A DNA stretch of 43,229 bases, taken from positions 1 to 43,229 of the forward strand of contig JBBQVP010000015.1 in assembly GCA_038211455.1 (NCBI GenBank), read 5' to 3'. Origin of the DNA: SZAS-79 sp038211455. GTDB lineage: Bacteria; Pseudomonadota; Gammaproteobacteria; Burkholderiales; SG8-39. This document shows positions 1-7,390 of this stretch, in pieces. Within the stretch, counting starts at the first letter, position 1. Every line of letters begins with the position of its first letter. The notes under the pieces were generated by a model. It did no database searches, had not been told where the DNA came from, and saw only the letters and a list, made by a program, of their open reading frames with translations. Made by a program: the position numbers and the translations under genes.

Positions 1-360
1 GATCAGCTTCTCGCCGCCGAGCCCGCCGGTGGCGATCATTTTCGCCAGCCGGAGCATCAGCTTGGGATTGACGTTTTCCGGGCAGGCCGGCACGCACGAG
101 CCGCTGCGGATGCACACGCCGACCCAGCCCAGCGCCGCCTCATCGGTGGCGCCGGTTCGAAGCAGTTGCAGCACGCCGGAAGCCATTTCGCTCGCGGTCG
201 CTTCGCCTGGTTTTTCGATGTATCCGGTCATCGGGCACGCTTCGTAGCACTTTCCGCACGAGGTGCACGCGCCGAGAATGCGTTCGCGTTCGCGTTCAAG
301 GTACGTTCGAACGCCCTTCGCCATCGGCGGCCGGGCCGCCGGCTTGATTGCATTTTCCAT
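1..360 (-). CDS. 4Fe-4S dicluster protein, HdrC/GlpC-like (partial, C-terminus off the left edge)
   Basis: The frame is open from an ATG at 360 to the window edge and gives 120 residues. I translated it by hand. Two ferredoxin-type motifs are visible: CTSCGKCYEACP near residue 32 and CIRSGSCVPACP near residue 83, followed by ENVNPKLMLRLAKM. This pattern belongs to soluble 4Fe-4S subunits of the HdrC/GlpC type, which pass electrons to a partner Fe-S or flavin subunit. That is family knowledge, because the partner lies outside the window. In the second motif the position of the second cysteine of CxxCxxCxxxCP is serine. A GAGAG stretch upstream could be the ribosome binding site. The specific redox partner and pathway cannot be told from this fragment. 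Confidence 0.8.
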   Translation of the reverse strand, partial: MENAIKPAARPPMAKGVRTYLERERERILGACTSCGKCYEACPMTGYIEKPGEATASEMASGVLQLLRTGATDEAALGWVGVCIRSGSCVPACPENVNPKLMLRLAKMIATGGLGGEKLI

Positions 361-486
361 CTCGCAGTTCTCTCAATCCATTCTGACCATTGGTCACATC
401 ATAGCCCTCGACGCCGGACTCCCCTGCAAGGGACGATAATGGCCACGTACTGTCGTGCGCAAACAATAAATCCAGGGGAAAACGCC

Positions 487-1482
487 ATGCTCCACGCTGC
501 AACAAGATTTTTCGCGATCTTTGCCATTGCATTTATTTTCTCCCCGAATGCAGTAGCGGCCGACCCGCCCAAGGGCGACGCGGACAACTACCCCACCCAA
601 TCGGTGAGGATCGTGGTCGGGTTCTCGGCCGGCAGCGCGACGGACATCCTGGCGCGCATCGTCGCCACGCGGCTACTCGAGTCATGGGGAAAGCCGGTCA
701 TCGTGGAAAACCGCCCCGGCGCCGCAGGCGTGGTGGCTTCGCAGGCATTGCTGTCCGCGCCGCCTGACGGACACACTTTGATGGTGGTTTCGGCCGGGCA
801 CGCCGTGAGCGCCGCCTTGTATCGAAATCTGCCGTACGACACGGAGCGCGACTTTGCCGGGATAAGCATGCTGGCCACGGTGCCCAGCATCCTGGTCGTT
901 CCCGCCAACGCGCCGTTCAAGTCCGTCCAGGAGTTGCTTGTGTATGCGCGCGAGAAGCCCGGGGCGTACAACTACTCGTCGCCCGGAGTTGGCAGCGCAA
1001 ATCACCTGGGCGGCGCCCTGCTCGGCAGCCTGGGAGGCATTCAGGTGCAGCATGTGCCTTACAAAGGAATCCCTCAGGCATTGCAGGCGGCAATGACGGG
1101 CGAAGTGCTGTTCAACCTGTCCCCGATCCTGAATGTAATGCCCGCGGTGGCAGGTGGAAAGGTTCGCGCGCTGGCCACCTCCACCACCAAGCGCGCACTC
1201 GCAATGCCCGACCTTCCGACTATCGCGGAAGCCGGGGTACCCGGCTACGCTTTCGATCCATGGTTCGCGCTCCTGACGACTTCCAAGGCGCCGCGTTCCG
1301 TGATTGCAAAGCTAAACCGGGAAGTAGAGCGGATTTTCAAGCTTCCCGACGTGAATAAGCAGCTGCTGTCACTGGGCGCCGAACACACGTCAATGAGTCC
1401 CGAGGATCTCGATGCGCTCGTGCAGCGCGAAATTCAGAAATTCGCCAAAGTCGCTCGCGAGGCCAATATCAAGGTGGATTAG
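487..1482 (+). CDS. Tripartite tricarboxylate transporter binding protein, Bug/TctC family
   Basis: The protein has 331 residues. A signal peptide is visible (hydrophobic stretch after MLHAATRFF, with AVAA before the mature part). The mature part opens with YPTQSVRIVVGFSAGSATD and continues with VIVENRPGAAG and VPYKGIPQAL, the usual Bug family landmarks. It should be a periplasmic binding protein for a carboxylate-type solute. I start it at the ATG at 487, with AGGGGAA about 8 bases upstream, because the long in-frame extension upstream has no signal-peptide character. No TctA or TctB membrane subunits are near, so it is an orphan, as is very common in Burkholderiales. The ligand cannot be predicted. 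It is divergent from the 4Fe-4S gene, with a 126-base gap between them. Confidence 0.9.
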   Translation: MLHAATRFFAIFAIAFIFSPNAVAADPPKGDADNYPTQSVRIVVGFSAGSATDILARIVATRLLESWGKPVIVENRPGAAGVVASQALLSAPPDGHTLMVVSAGHAVSAALYRNLPYDTERDFAGISMLATVPSILVVPANAPFKSVQELLVYAREKPGAYNYSSPGVGSANHLGGALLGSLGGIQVQHVPYKGIPQALQAAMTGEVLFNLSPILNVMPAVAGGKVRALATSTTKRALAMPDLPTIAEAGVPGYAFDPWFALLTTSKAPRSVIAKLNREVERIFKLPDVNKQLLSLGAEHTSMSPEDLDALVQREIQKFAKVAREANIKVD

Positions 1483-1697
1483 CAGCCAGGCCGGCCTTTC
1501 ACCTGGAACCCGATATCCCTTACGACCGGAGAAAACCGAGGGCTCCTCGGGATGCGGCACCGGGGCCCGCTGCAGAGTCTGGAAGCGGCGTCCGTGGCAG
1601 ATTAAGAATCCGGGCCAGTGCCGCGCATGATGTATCGATACCGATACTAAAACTACCCGGGAACCCGCTTGTTCTCTTGACTCTATGAATTTAAAGT

Positions 1698-2285
1698 TTA
1701 CGATTTAGGCGAACTGGCAGCAAACAACCGGACCAGTTCCACGTCCGGCAGCAGCCGGATGCCGGACTGGGTGGCAAAGGCGCGGGCGTTCTCGGTAACC
1801 TCGCCCGTGGCGAGATAAACGCAGTCGTGCGCTTCGCGCGCCGCTTTCGCGGCGAGGAGTTCACGCAGCGGTTCGACACCGGTGCGCGCGACCTTCCAGC
1901 GCTTGCAGCCCACCAGCGTGACGCGCCCGTCCTTTGCAAGTGCGAAGTCGGCACCGTCTGCCGCAATCCTCTCCACCACGTAGCCTTCGCGCCGATAAGC
2001 CGCCTCGAGCGCGGCGGAAAACTCCTGCCAACTCATGGCGCGCACGCGCTCCAGCGTGCCCGCGACTGCGGTCGCACCGGGCGCGCGCAGCTGCTGCCAC
2101 GCGGCGTAGCTTGCAATCACGATGATCGGCAGCGCGACAAAGAACGCGTAGGGCGCGAACGCGTCCGGAAGCAGCAGCCTGAAAACCGCGACCAGCGCCG
2201 CCGCGAGCGCCGCGCTGATCCACCACGGCGAGCGCAGCAGGATCGCGAACAGCGAGTTGTCGTTCATCTTCAGATTGAATTTCAT
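1698..2285 (-). CDS. Membrane-anchored restriction-endonuclease-like (Mrr-type) protein
   Basis: The protein has 195 residues from the ATG at 2285; an ATG six codons later is also possible. Residues about 12-60 form two hydrophobic segments (LAAALVAVFRLLLP and FFVALPIIVIASYAAW). The C-terminal half resembles the Mrr-cat endonuclease fold: W-x-EF near the start, GYVVERIAADGADFAL, then VTLVGCKRWK where the family usually has a QCKRW-type strand. A closing GIRLLPDVELVRLF is typical. By family it could cut or bind DNA from the membrane. The usual acidic or Gln residue before the catalytic Lys is Gly here, so activity is uncertain. It is divergent from the quinone oxidoreductase gene. No methylase or helicase partner is nearby. 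Confidence 0.72.
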   Translation of the reverse strand: MKFNLKMNDNSLFAILLRSPWWISAALAAALVAVFRLLLPDAFAPYAFFVALPIIVIASYAAWQQLRAPGATAVAGTLERVRAMSWQEFSAALEAAYRREGYVVERIAADGADFALAKDGRVTLVGCKRWKVARTGVEPLRELLAAKAAREAHDCVYLATGEVTENARAFATQSGIRLLPDVELVRLFAASSPKS

Positions 2286-2359
2286 GCCGCAGTTTGCCTG
2301 CTTCCGGCGGGTTCGTTCAATTAAGATGTTCGATCCGACCCACAAAGGAACCCTGTCCC

Positions 2360-3355
2360 ATGACCCTGCCGAACAGCATGCGCTGCATCGAGATCTCCAC
2401 GCCCGGCGGACCCGAAGTCCTGAGGATCGCAGAGCGCCCGCTGCCGCAGTCGGCGCGCGGCGAGGTGCTCATCAAGGTCGCTGCCGCGGGCGTGAACCGC
2501 GCAGATACGGCGCAGCGCAAGGGAGGCTATCCGGTCCCGCCGGGCGCGCCCGACATCCTCGGCATGGAGGTCTCCGGCACTGTCGCCGCGCTGGGCGCAG
2601 AAGCGGGTGCGTGGAATGTCGGCGACGAAGTCTGCGCGCTGGTGGTCGGCGGTGGCTATGCGGAATACTGCACCGCCGCTGCGGCGAACTGCATGCGCAT
2701 CCCGAAGGGCGTGTCGCTGGTCGATGGCGCCAGCCTCCCCGAGACCTTCATGACGGTCTGGAGCAACGTCTGGGATCGCGCACAACTCGCGCCGGGCGAG
2801 ACGCTGCTCGTGCAGGGAGGCAGTTCGGGGATCGGCGTCACCGCAATCCAGATGGCAAAGGCACTCGGGCACACGGTCTACGCCACGGCCGGCAGCGTGG
2901 AAAAGTGCGCGGCCTGCGAAGCGCTCGGCGCCGATCGCGCAATCAATTACAAGGCCGAGGATTTCGTCGCGGTCGTCAAGGAGCATACCGGCGGCAAGGG
3001 GGTGAACGTCGTGCTCGACATGGTGGCGGGCGACTACGTTGCGCGCGAACTGGGTTGCCTCGCGTGGGGCGGTCGGCTGGTGCTGATCGCCACGCTGGGG
3101 GGGGCGAGCGGCCCGGTGAACTTCTCCGACCTGATGCGTCGCCGACTCACGATCACAGGCTCCGCGCTGCGGCCTCGGAGCATCGAATTCAAGGCCGCGA
3201 TTGCGAACCGGCTGGTCGAAACGATCTGGCCGCTGATCGAGAGCGGCGCGATCAAACCGGTGATCCACCAGACCTTCCCGCTCGGGCAGGCTGCAGAGGC
3301 GCATCGCCTGATGGAATCCAGCCAGCATATCGGCAAGATCCTGCTTGCGCCCTGA
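2360..3355 (+). CDS. NAD(P)H quinone oxidoreductase, PIG3 family (zinc-free MDR)
   Basis: The protein has 331 residues. It opens with MRCIEISTPGGPEVL, followed by a GroES-like domain with AAGVNRADTAQRKGGYP, a PIG3/TP53I3 hallmark. A Rossmann domain with GGSSGIGVTAIQMAKALG (around residue 148) binds NADPH, and YKAEDF and DMVAGDYV are conserved further on. No zinc-ligand cysteines are apparent. The reaction expected from the family is one-electron reduction of quinones by NADPH in the cytoplasm. AAGGA about 12 bases before the ATG at 2360 supports this start. The protein is the usual length. The next gene, a TctC-type protein, follows after 130 bases, so an operon is possible but not shown. Confidence 0.9.
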   Translation: MTLPNSMRCIEISTPGGPEVLRIAERPLPQSARGEVLIKVAAAGVNRADTAQRKGGYPVPPGAPDILGMEVSGTVAALGAEAGAWNVGDEVCALVVGGGYAEYCTAAAANCMRIPKGVSLVDGASLPETFMTVWSNVWDRAQLAPGETLLVQGGSSGIGVTAIQMAKALGHTVYATAGSVEKCAACEALGADRAINYKAEDFVAVVKEHTGGKGVNVVLDMVAGDYVARELGCLAWGGRLVLIATLGGASGPVNFSDLMRRRLTITGSALRPRSIEFKAAIANRLVETIWPLIESGAIKPVIHQTFPLGQAAEAHRLMESSQHIGKILLAP

Positions 3356-3485
3356 GCTCGCCTGCTGGCCGCTTTCACTCCCCGGCGACACGACTTCGGG
3401 TAAGCTGGCGCGGCTGGAAATGCCGGCGCCTCGACGCGACCGGCGTTCATACAAAAACATTGCCTCACCCGAATCGGAGACCCCT

Positions 3486-4463
3486 GTGTTCAAAGCCTTT
3501 CGCACCGCCGCCCTTGCCTTCTCTGCGCTCGCCCTCTGCACCCTCGGATCCGCGCACGCGCAACCCTATCCCACCCAACCCGTAAAACTTGTCGTTGGCT
3601 TCCCGCCCGGCGGCACCACCGATGTGATCGGCCGTCTGGTAGCCCAATCGCTTGCCGAACAGACCGGCAAGACCTTCCTGGTCGAGAACCGCGCCGGCGC
3701 GAGCGGCAGCATCGGGGTCGGCATCGTCGCCAAGTCGGCACCCGACGGCCATACGCTGGTGGTCGTGCCAAGCACGTACGGGACCGCAAGCGCGCTCTAT
3801 ACAAGCCTGCCCTATGCCGACAGCGACCTCGTCCCCGTGGGCCTGATCGGCAGCACCCCCTATGTGTTCGTCGTGCACCCGTCGCTTCCCGTGAACAGCA
3901 TGGCCGAGCTGATCAAGCTGCTGAAGCAGAACCCCGGCAAGTACGAATATGCTTCCTCCAGCCCCGGCACCGCGCAGCACCTGGGCGGCGAACTGCTCAA
4001 GCGCATGGCCGGCGTGGACATCCTGCAGGTGCCCTACAAAGGCAGCGGCGCGCTGCTGCCCGACCTGCTCTCCGGCCGCGTGCCGATGATGTTCGAGAAC
4101 CTCGCCGTGATGCTGCCGCATATCCGCAAGGGCGCGATGAAGCCGCTGGCGGTGTCCAGCGCGAAGCGCTCGGTGCTGTTGCCGAATGTTCCGACCGTGG
4201 CAGAAACCGGCATGGGCCTGGAGAAATTCGAGGTGCTCGGCTGGTTCGCGCTGCTCGCGCCCGCAAAGACGCCTCCGGAAATCGTCAGCTTCCTGAACGC
4301 GGAGATCAACAAGATGACGACCAAGCCGTCGATCATCGCGCGCTTCCAGGAACTGGGCGCCGAGCCCATGAGCGGCACTCCCCAGCACGCGGCGGCCTAC
4401 ATCCGTGAGGAACAGGACAAGTGGGGCAAGGTCATCCGCGACGCGGGAATCAAGGCGCAGTAA
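3486..4463 (+). CDS. Tripartite tricarboxylate transporter binding protein, Bug/TctC family (second copy)
   Basis: The protein has 325 residues. I start it at the GTG at 3486, because this places a short positively charged N-terminus before a hydrophobic stretch ending in SAHA/QPYPTQPVKLVVGFPPGG, and a CGGAG ribosome site lies just upstream. VENRAGASG, LQVPYKGSG and LPNVPTVAETG are Bug family signatures. It is clearly a paralogue of the gene at 487-1482 but not a recent duplicate, since many positions differ. It is another orphan periplasmic solute-binding protein. It converges on the dioxygenase gene, which is a possible source of functional linkage (uptake plus oxidation of an organic acid), but this is only inference. 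Confidence 0.9.
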   Translation: MFKAFRTAALAFSALALCTLGSAHAQPYPTQPVKLVVGFPPGGTTDVIGRLVAQSLAEQTGKTFLVENRAGASGSIGVGIVAKSAPDGHTLVVVPSTYGTASALYTSLPYADSDLVPVGLIGSTPYVFVVHPSLPVNSMAELIKLLKQNPGKYEYASSSPGTAQHLGGELLKRMAGVDILQVPYKGSGALLPDLLSGRVPMMFENLAVMLPHIRKGAMKPLAVSSAKRSVLLPNVPTVAETGMGLEKFEVLGWFALLAPAKTPPEIVSFLNAEINKMTTKPSIIARFQELGAEPMSGTPQHAAAYIREEQDKWGKVIRDAGIKAQ

Positions 4464-4492
4464 GCCGCGCAGTAAACCCGTAAGCGGATCTC

Positions 4493-4509
4493 CCGCCGCC
4501 TGGCGGCGG
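4493..4509. repeat. GC-only perfect palindrome between convergent genes
   Basis: CCGCCGCC and GGCGGCGG flank a single T, in the 48-base gap between the convergent TctC-type gene and the dioxygenase gene. It could form a hairpin in transcripts from either strand. There is no T-run on either side, so it is not a standard intrinsic terminator. Confidence 0.5.
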
Positions 4510-4511
4510 CG

Positions 4512-5462
4512 TCAGTCGTGCAGCGCGGCGACCGCCTTCCTGTCCACGGCCGGGGCAGGCGATGCTACACCTGCGGGTGCCGCCCCCATCTGCGCCGCCG
4601 CTGCCTCGGGGTCGAGATAGCGACCGGTGTAGTCACCCATGCCGGAGGTGCGGATCATGTGGCGGATCTCGGCCGGGTCATAGTCGCCGACCGCGAGATG
4701 CACCACGCAGCGGTTGTCCCACATCACGAGGTCGTCCACGCTCCAGTAGTGCCGATAAGTCAGGCGCGGCGCGACCGCGTGCTCGCAGAGGAACTTCACG
4801 ATCGGCTTGCTCTCTGCCTCCGACAGGCCGAGGAAGTTGCGCACGCGCTCGTTCACGTACAGCGCCTTGCGGCCCGACTCGGGGTGCACGCGCACCGCCG
4901 GGTGAACCACCGGCGGGTTGAGGCGGCGGAACTCGTTGGCCACCGCCGGCCCGCGCTTGTCGAGGCCTTCGACCAGGCTGACATCGTGCACCGCCTCGAG
5001 GGTGTCGAGAAACTCCCGCATCCTCGGTGAAAGCGTCTCGTAAGCCAGGTACATGTTGGCGAACATGGTATCGCCACCCACCGAAGGCTTTTCCATGCAG
5101 TACACGCTGGTGCCCTTGGCCGGGCGCAGCGTATAGGACAGGTCGGTATGCCAGTTCTGGCCCGCGTTGTAGGTCTTCGAGGGCTGGCCGTTGGTGCGCT
5201 TGTTGGTCAGCACGAACACCTCGTTGATCTCCGGGTGCCGATTGAACGGCTGCGTGGCGTAGTCGTCGAGCTCGCCGAAGTTGCGCGTGAACCTGACCAG
5301 CGCGTGCGGATCGAGCTTCTGTCCAGGGAACACCAGCACCAGGTTCTCCAGCCAGGCCTTGCGGATGATCGCCAGGTCCTCGGCCGACGGGTTGGACACG
5401 TCGATGCCCGTGACGCGGGCCCCACAAGCAAAGCCGACACGCTGAATGGTTACGTTCGACAC
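4512..5462 (-). CDS. TauD/TfdA-family Fe(II)/2-oxoglutarate-dependent dioxygenase
   Basis: The protein has 316 residues from a GTG at 5462, with AGGAGA six bases upstream. The facial triad is visible: NWHTDLSY (His and Asp, about residue 104) and the distal His in CVVHLAVGDYD. The 2-oxoglutarate-binding Arg lies in IRHMIRTSGMGD. The family hydroxylates small organic acids using O2 and 2-oxoglutarate, releasing CO2, and includes taurine, alkyl-sulfate and aryloxyacetate enzymes. The substrate cannot be told from sequence. The last 25 residues are Ala/Pro-rich and unlike the fold. It sits 14 bases after ychF on the same strand, so it may be read through from ychF although its role is unrelated. 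Confidence 0.9.
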   Translation of the reverse strand: MSNVTIQRVGFACGARVTGIDVSNPSAEDLAIIRKAWLENLVLVFPGQKLDPHALVRFTRNFGELDDYATQPFNRHPEINEVFVLTNKRTNGQPSKTYNAGQNWHTDLSYTLRPAKGTSVYCMEKPSVGGDTMFANMYLAYETLSPRMREFLDTLEAVHDVSLVEGLDKRGPAVANEFRRLNPPVVHPAVRVHPESGRKALYVNERVRNFLGLSEAESKPIVKFLCEHAVAPRLTYRHYWSVDDLVMWDNRCVVHLAVGDYDPAEIRHMIRTSGMGDYTGRYLDPEAAAAQMGAAPAGVASPAPAVDRKAVAALHD

Positions 5463-5476
5463 GATGCTCTCCTGGA

Positions 5477-6571
5477 TCAGACGTTAAACCTGAAATGCAT
5501 GACATCGCCATCATGCACGATGTATTCCTTGCCTTCCACCCGCATCTTTCCCGCTTCTTTGGCTCCGTGCTCACCCTTGCCGGCGATGAAATCCGGGTAG
5601 GCGATCACCTCGGCGCGAATGAAGCCGTGCTCGAAATCGGTATGGATCACGCCCGCGGCCTGCGGCGCCGTGGCGCCGATCGCAACCGTCCAGGCGCGCA
5701 CTTCCTTCACCCCGGCGGTGAAATACGTCTGCAAGCCCATCAGGGAATAGCCGGCTCGGATCACACGATTCAGGCCCGGCTCTTCCAGCCCGAGGTCGTC
5801 AAGGAAAATCTTCTTTTCCTCGTCCTCGAGGTCGGCCATCTCCGCTTCGAGGGACGCGCAGATCGCCACCACGGGCGCGCCCTCTTTCTTCGCGTAGGCC
5901 TCGACCGCGGCGAGCAGCGGGTTGTCGTGGAAGCCTTTCTCGTCGACGTTGGCGACGTACATCGTCGGCTTCATCGTCAGGAGGAACAGCGGCCTGACCA
6001 CCACAAGCTCTTCCTTGGACAGGTCCACGCTGCGTGCCGGCAGCCCCTGGTCAAGCGCCTTCAGCAGCTTCTCGAGCACCGCGACGAGGCGCTGCGCTTC
6101 CTTGTCGCCGCCGCTCTTGGCGACCTTCACGTTTTTCGAGAGTTGCTTTTCGACTGTCGCGAGGTCTGCCAGCGCGAGCTCGGTGTTGATCGTCTCGATG
6201 TCCGACACCGGGTCGACCTTTCCGGCCACATGAACCACGTTCTCATCGACGAAGCAACGCACCACATGCGCGATCGCGTCGGTCTCTCGGATGTTGGCGA
6301 GGAACTGGTTTCCCAGGCCTTCTCCCTTGGATGCGCCGGCCACCAGGCCGGCAATATCCACGAACTCGCACACCGCAGGAAGCACCTTCTGCGGCTTCAC
6401 GATCCCTGCCAGCTTGCCCAGGCGCGGGTCGGGGACTTCCACGATCCCCACGTTCGGCTCGATGGTGCAGAACGGGTAGTTCTCGGCCGCAATCCCGGCC
6501 TTGGTGAGCGCGTTGAAGAGGGTGGACTTGCCGACGTTAGGGAGTCCAACGATGCCGCATTTCAGGCTCAT
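5477..6571 (-). CDS. ychF: Redox-regulated ATPase YchF (OLA1 subfamily)
   Basis: The protein has 364 residues, the standard length. The P-loop is GLPNVGKST at residues 9-17, followed by ENYPFCTIEPNVG (switch I region) and DIAGLVAGASKGEG (G3). The specificity motif reads NVDE rather than NKxD, which is the known reason this family prefers ATP to GTP. The C-terminal TGS domain ends in DGDVMHFRFNV. YchF associates with ribosomes and 26S/70S proteins and is linked to oxidative stress responses (family knowledge). It lies directly after pth on the same strand, the conserved pth-ychF pairing. The 79-base gap between them contains a G-rich palindromic element. Its start has GGAGTGAGCC just upstream. 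Confidence 0.97.
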   Translation of the reverse strand: MSLKCGIVGLPNVGKSTLFNALTKAGIAAENYPFCTIEPNVGIVEVPDPRLGKLAGIVKPQKVLPAVCEFVDIAGLVAGASKGEGLGNQFLANIRETDAIAHVVRCFVDENVVHVAGKVDPVSDIETINTELALADLATVEKQLSKNVKVAKSGGDKEAQRLVAVLEKLLKALDQGLPARSVDLSKEELVVVRPLFLLTMKPTMYVANVDEKGFHDNPLLAAVEAYAKKEGAPVVAICASLEAEMADLEDEEKKIFLDDLGLEEPGLNRVIRAGYSLMGLQTYFTAGVKEVRAWTVAIGATAPQAAGVIHTDFEHGFIRAEVIAYPDFIAGKGEHGAKEAGKMRVEGKEYIVHDGDVMHFRFNV

Positions 6572-6594
6572 GGCTCACTCCGACTATACCCCGC

Positions 6595-6627
6595 GGGGGG
6601 TCTGAGGGAGGGCGGCAGCCCCCCCTT
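6595..6627. repeat. Dispersed G-rich/C-rich palindromic element, copy 1
   Basis: The stretch contains GGGGGGTCTGAGGG, then a short middle, then a run of seven C followed by TT. It lies 24 bases beyond the pth stop and before ychF. The same 14-base core and the same C-run end recur at 7353-7384. It can fold as a G/C hairpin, but no T-run follows. Confidence 0.65.
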
Positions 6628-6650
6628 CTTATCGTTGCCGCATTTGAGAC

Positions 6651-7256
6651 TCAAGGCGTGTCCTTTACGATGGGTTCTTTGGGTGGTTTTGGTTTGCTGT
6701 GCAGCTTGTGCATCGCCCGTTCGATGTCGCCGGCAACCGCGAGCGGAAGAATTTCGAGCACCCGGTCGATCGACTCCTCAATGGCCTCGCGGTCGAGCTG
6801 CGAGGGCTTGCTCAGCACGTAGTCAGCGACTACGTCGCGGTCTCCCGGATGGCCGATGCCCAGCCGGATGCGCCAGTAGTCGTTGGTGCCCAGATGCGCG
6901 GAAATGTCCTTCAGGCCGTTGTGACCGCCCGCGCCTCCGCCGAGCTTCATCTTGACCACGCCGGGCAGGAAATCGAGTTCGTCGTGGGCGACGAGAATTT
7001 CAGCGGGGGCGATCTTGAAGAAGCCCGCCAGCGCGCCGACCGACTTTCCCGAAAGATTCATATAGGTCGTCGGCATCAGGAGCCACAGGCCCTGCGCGTC
7101 GTCCCGCCCGGTGATGCCGTGGTACTTCGCCTCCTTCCTGAGCGCGATGCGCTGCGCCTCTGCGAACCGCTCGACCAGCCGGTAGCCCGCGTTATGCCGC
7201 GTGCCTTCGTGCTCCTTGCCCGGATTACCGAGCCCGACGATCAGACGTATGGCCAT
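6651..7256 (-). CDS. pth: Peptidyl-tRNA hydrolase
   Basis: The protein has 201 residues. The N-terminus MAIRLIVGLGNPGKEHEGTR leads into HNAGY, which places the catalytic His at residue 21. YMNLSGKSV and the AHDELDFLPG segment (with the catalytic Asp) follow, then the GGGAGGHNGLKDI glycine loop. It releases peptides from tRNA after premature drop-off in the cytoplasm and is essential in most bacteria. The last 15 residues (SKPKPPKEPIVKDTP) are a Lys/Pro tail beyond the folded domain. It sits between rplY and ychF, the usual betaproteobacterial order. The ribosome binding site is weak, which fits translation from an operon message. Confidence 0.97.
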   Translation of the reverse strand: MAIRLIVGLGNPGKEHEGTRHNAGYRLVERFAEAQRIALRKEAKYHGITGRDDAQGLWLLMPTTYMNLSGKSVGALAGFFKIAPAEILVAHDELDFLPGVVKMKLGGGAGGHNGLKDISAHLGTNDYWRIRLGIGHPGDRDVVADYVLSKPSQLDREAIEESIDRVLEILPLAVAGDIERAMHKLHSKPKPPKEPIVKDTP

Positions 7257-7352
7257 GGGTCAAAAAGAAAAGGCGGCCGCTTCCTGCTGCTGACCGCCTG
7301 GCAACGCGCATCGAAAAACTTCGGACCGCGTCTGCATGTAGCGAAGATGCCG

Positions 7353-7384
7353 GGGGGGTCTGAGGGGGGGCATCGCCCCCCCTT
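7353..7384. repeat. Dispersed G-rich/C-rich palindromic element, copy 2
   Basis: GGGGGGTCTGAGGG is followed by a perfect stem of seven G and seven C around a CATCG loop (7364-7370 with 7376-7382), then TT. It lies six bases beyond the rplY stop codon. It matches copy 1 at 6595-6627 in its 14-base core and its end. No T-run suitable for an intrinsic terminator follows on the minus strand. Confidence 0.7.
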
Positions 7385-7390
7385 CAAAAC

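Noticed and set aside
1483..1697. Largest gap (215 bases), checked for small genes or RNAs
   Set aside because: Only a short frame without ribosome site or motif; no structured RNA or terminator that I can support.
2257..3585. 442-residue open frame overlapping the quinone oxidoreductase gene on the same strand
   Set aside because: Arg-rich frameshifted reading of the true gene; the true frame has the Rossmann and PIG3 motifs.
5495..6955. 486-residue open frame on the plus strand over ychF and pth
   Set aside because: Composition and overlap with two certain genes mark it as an antisense shadow.
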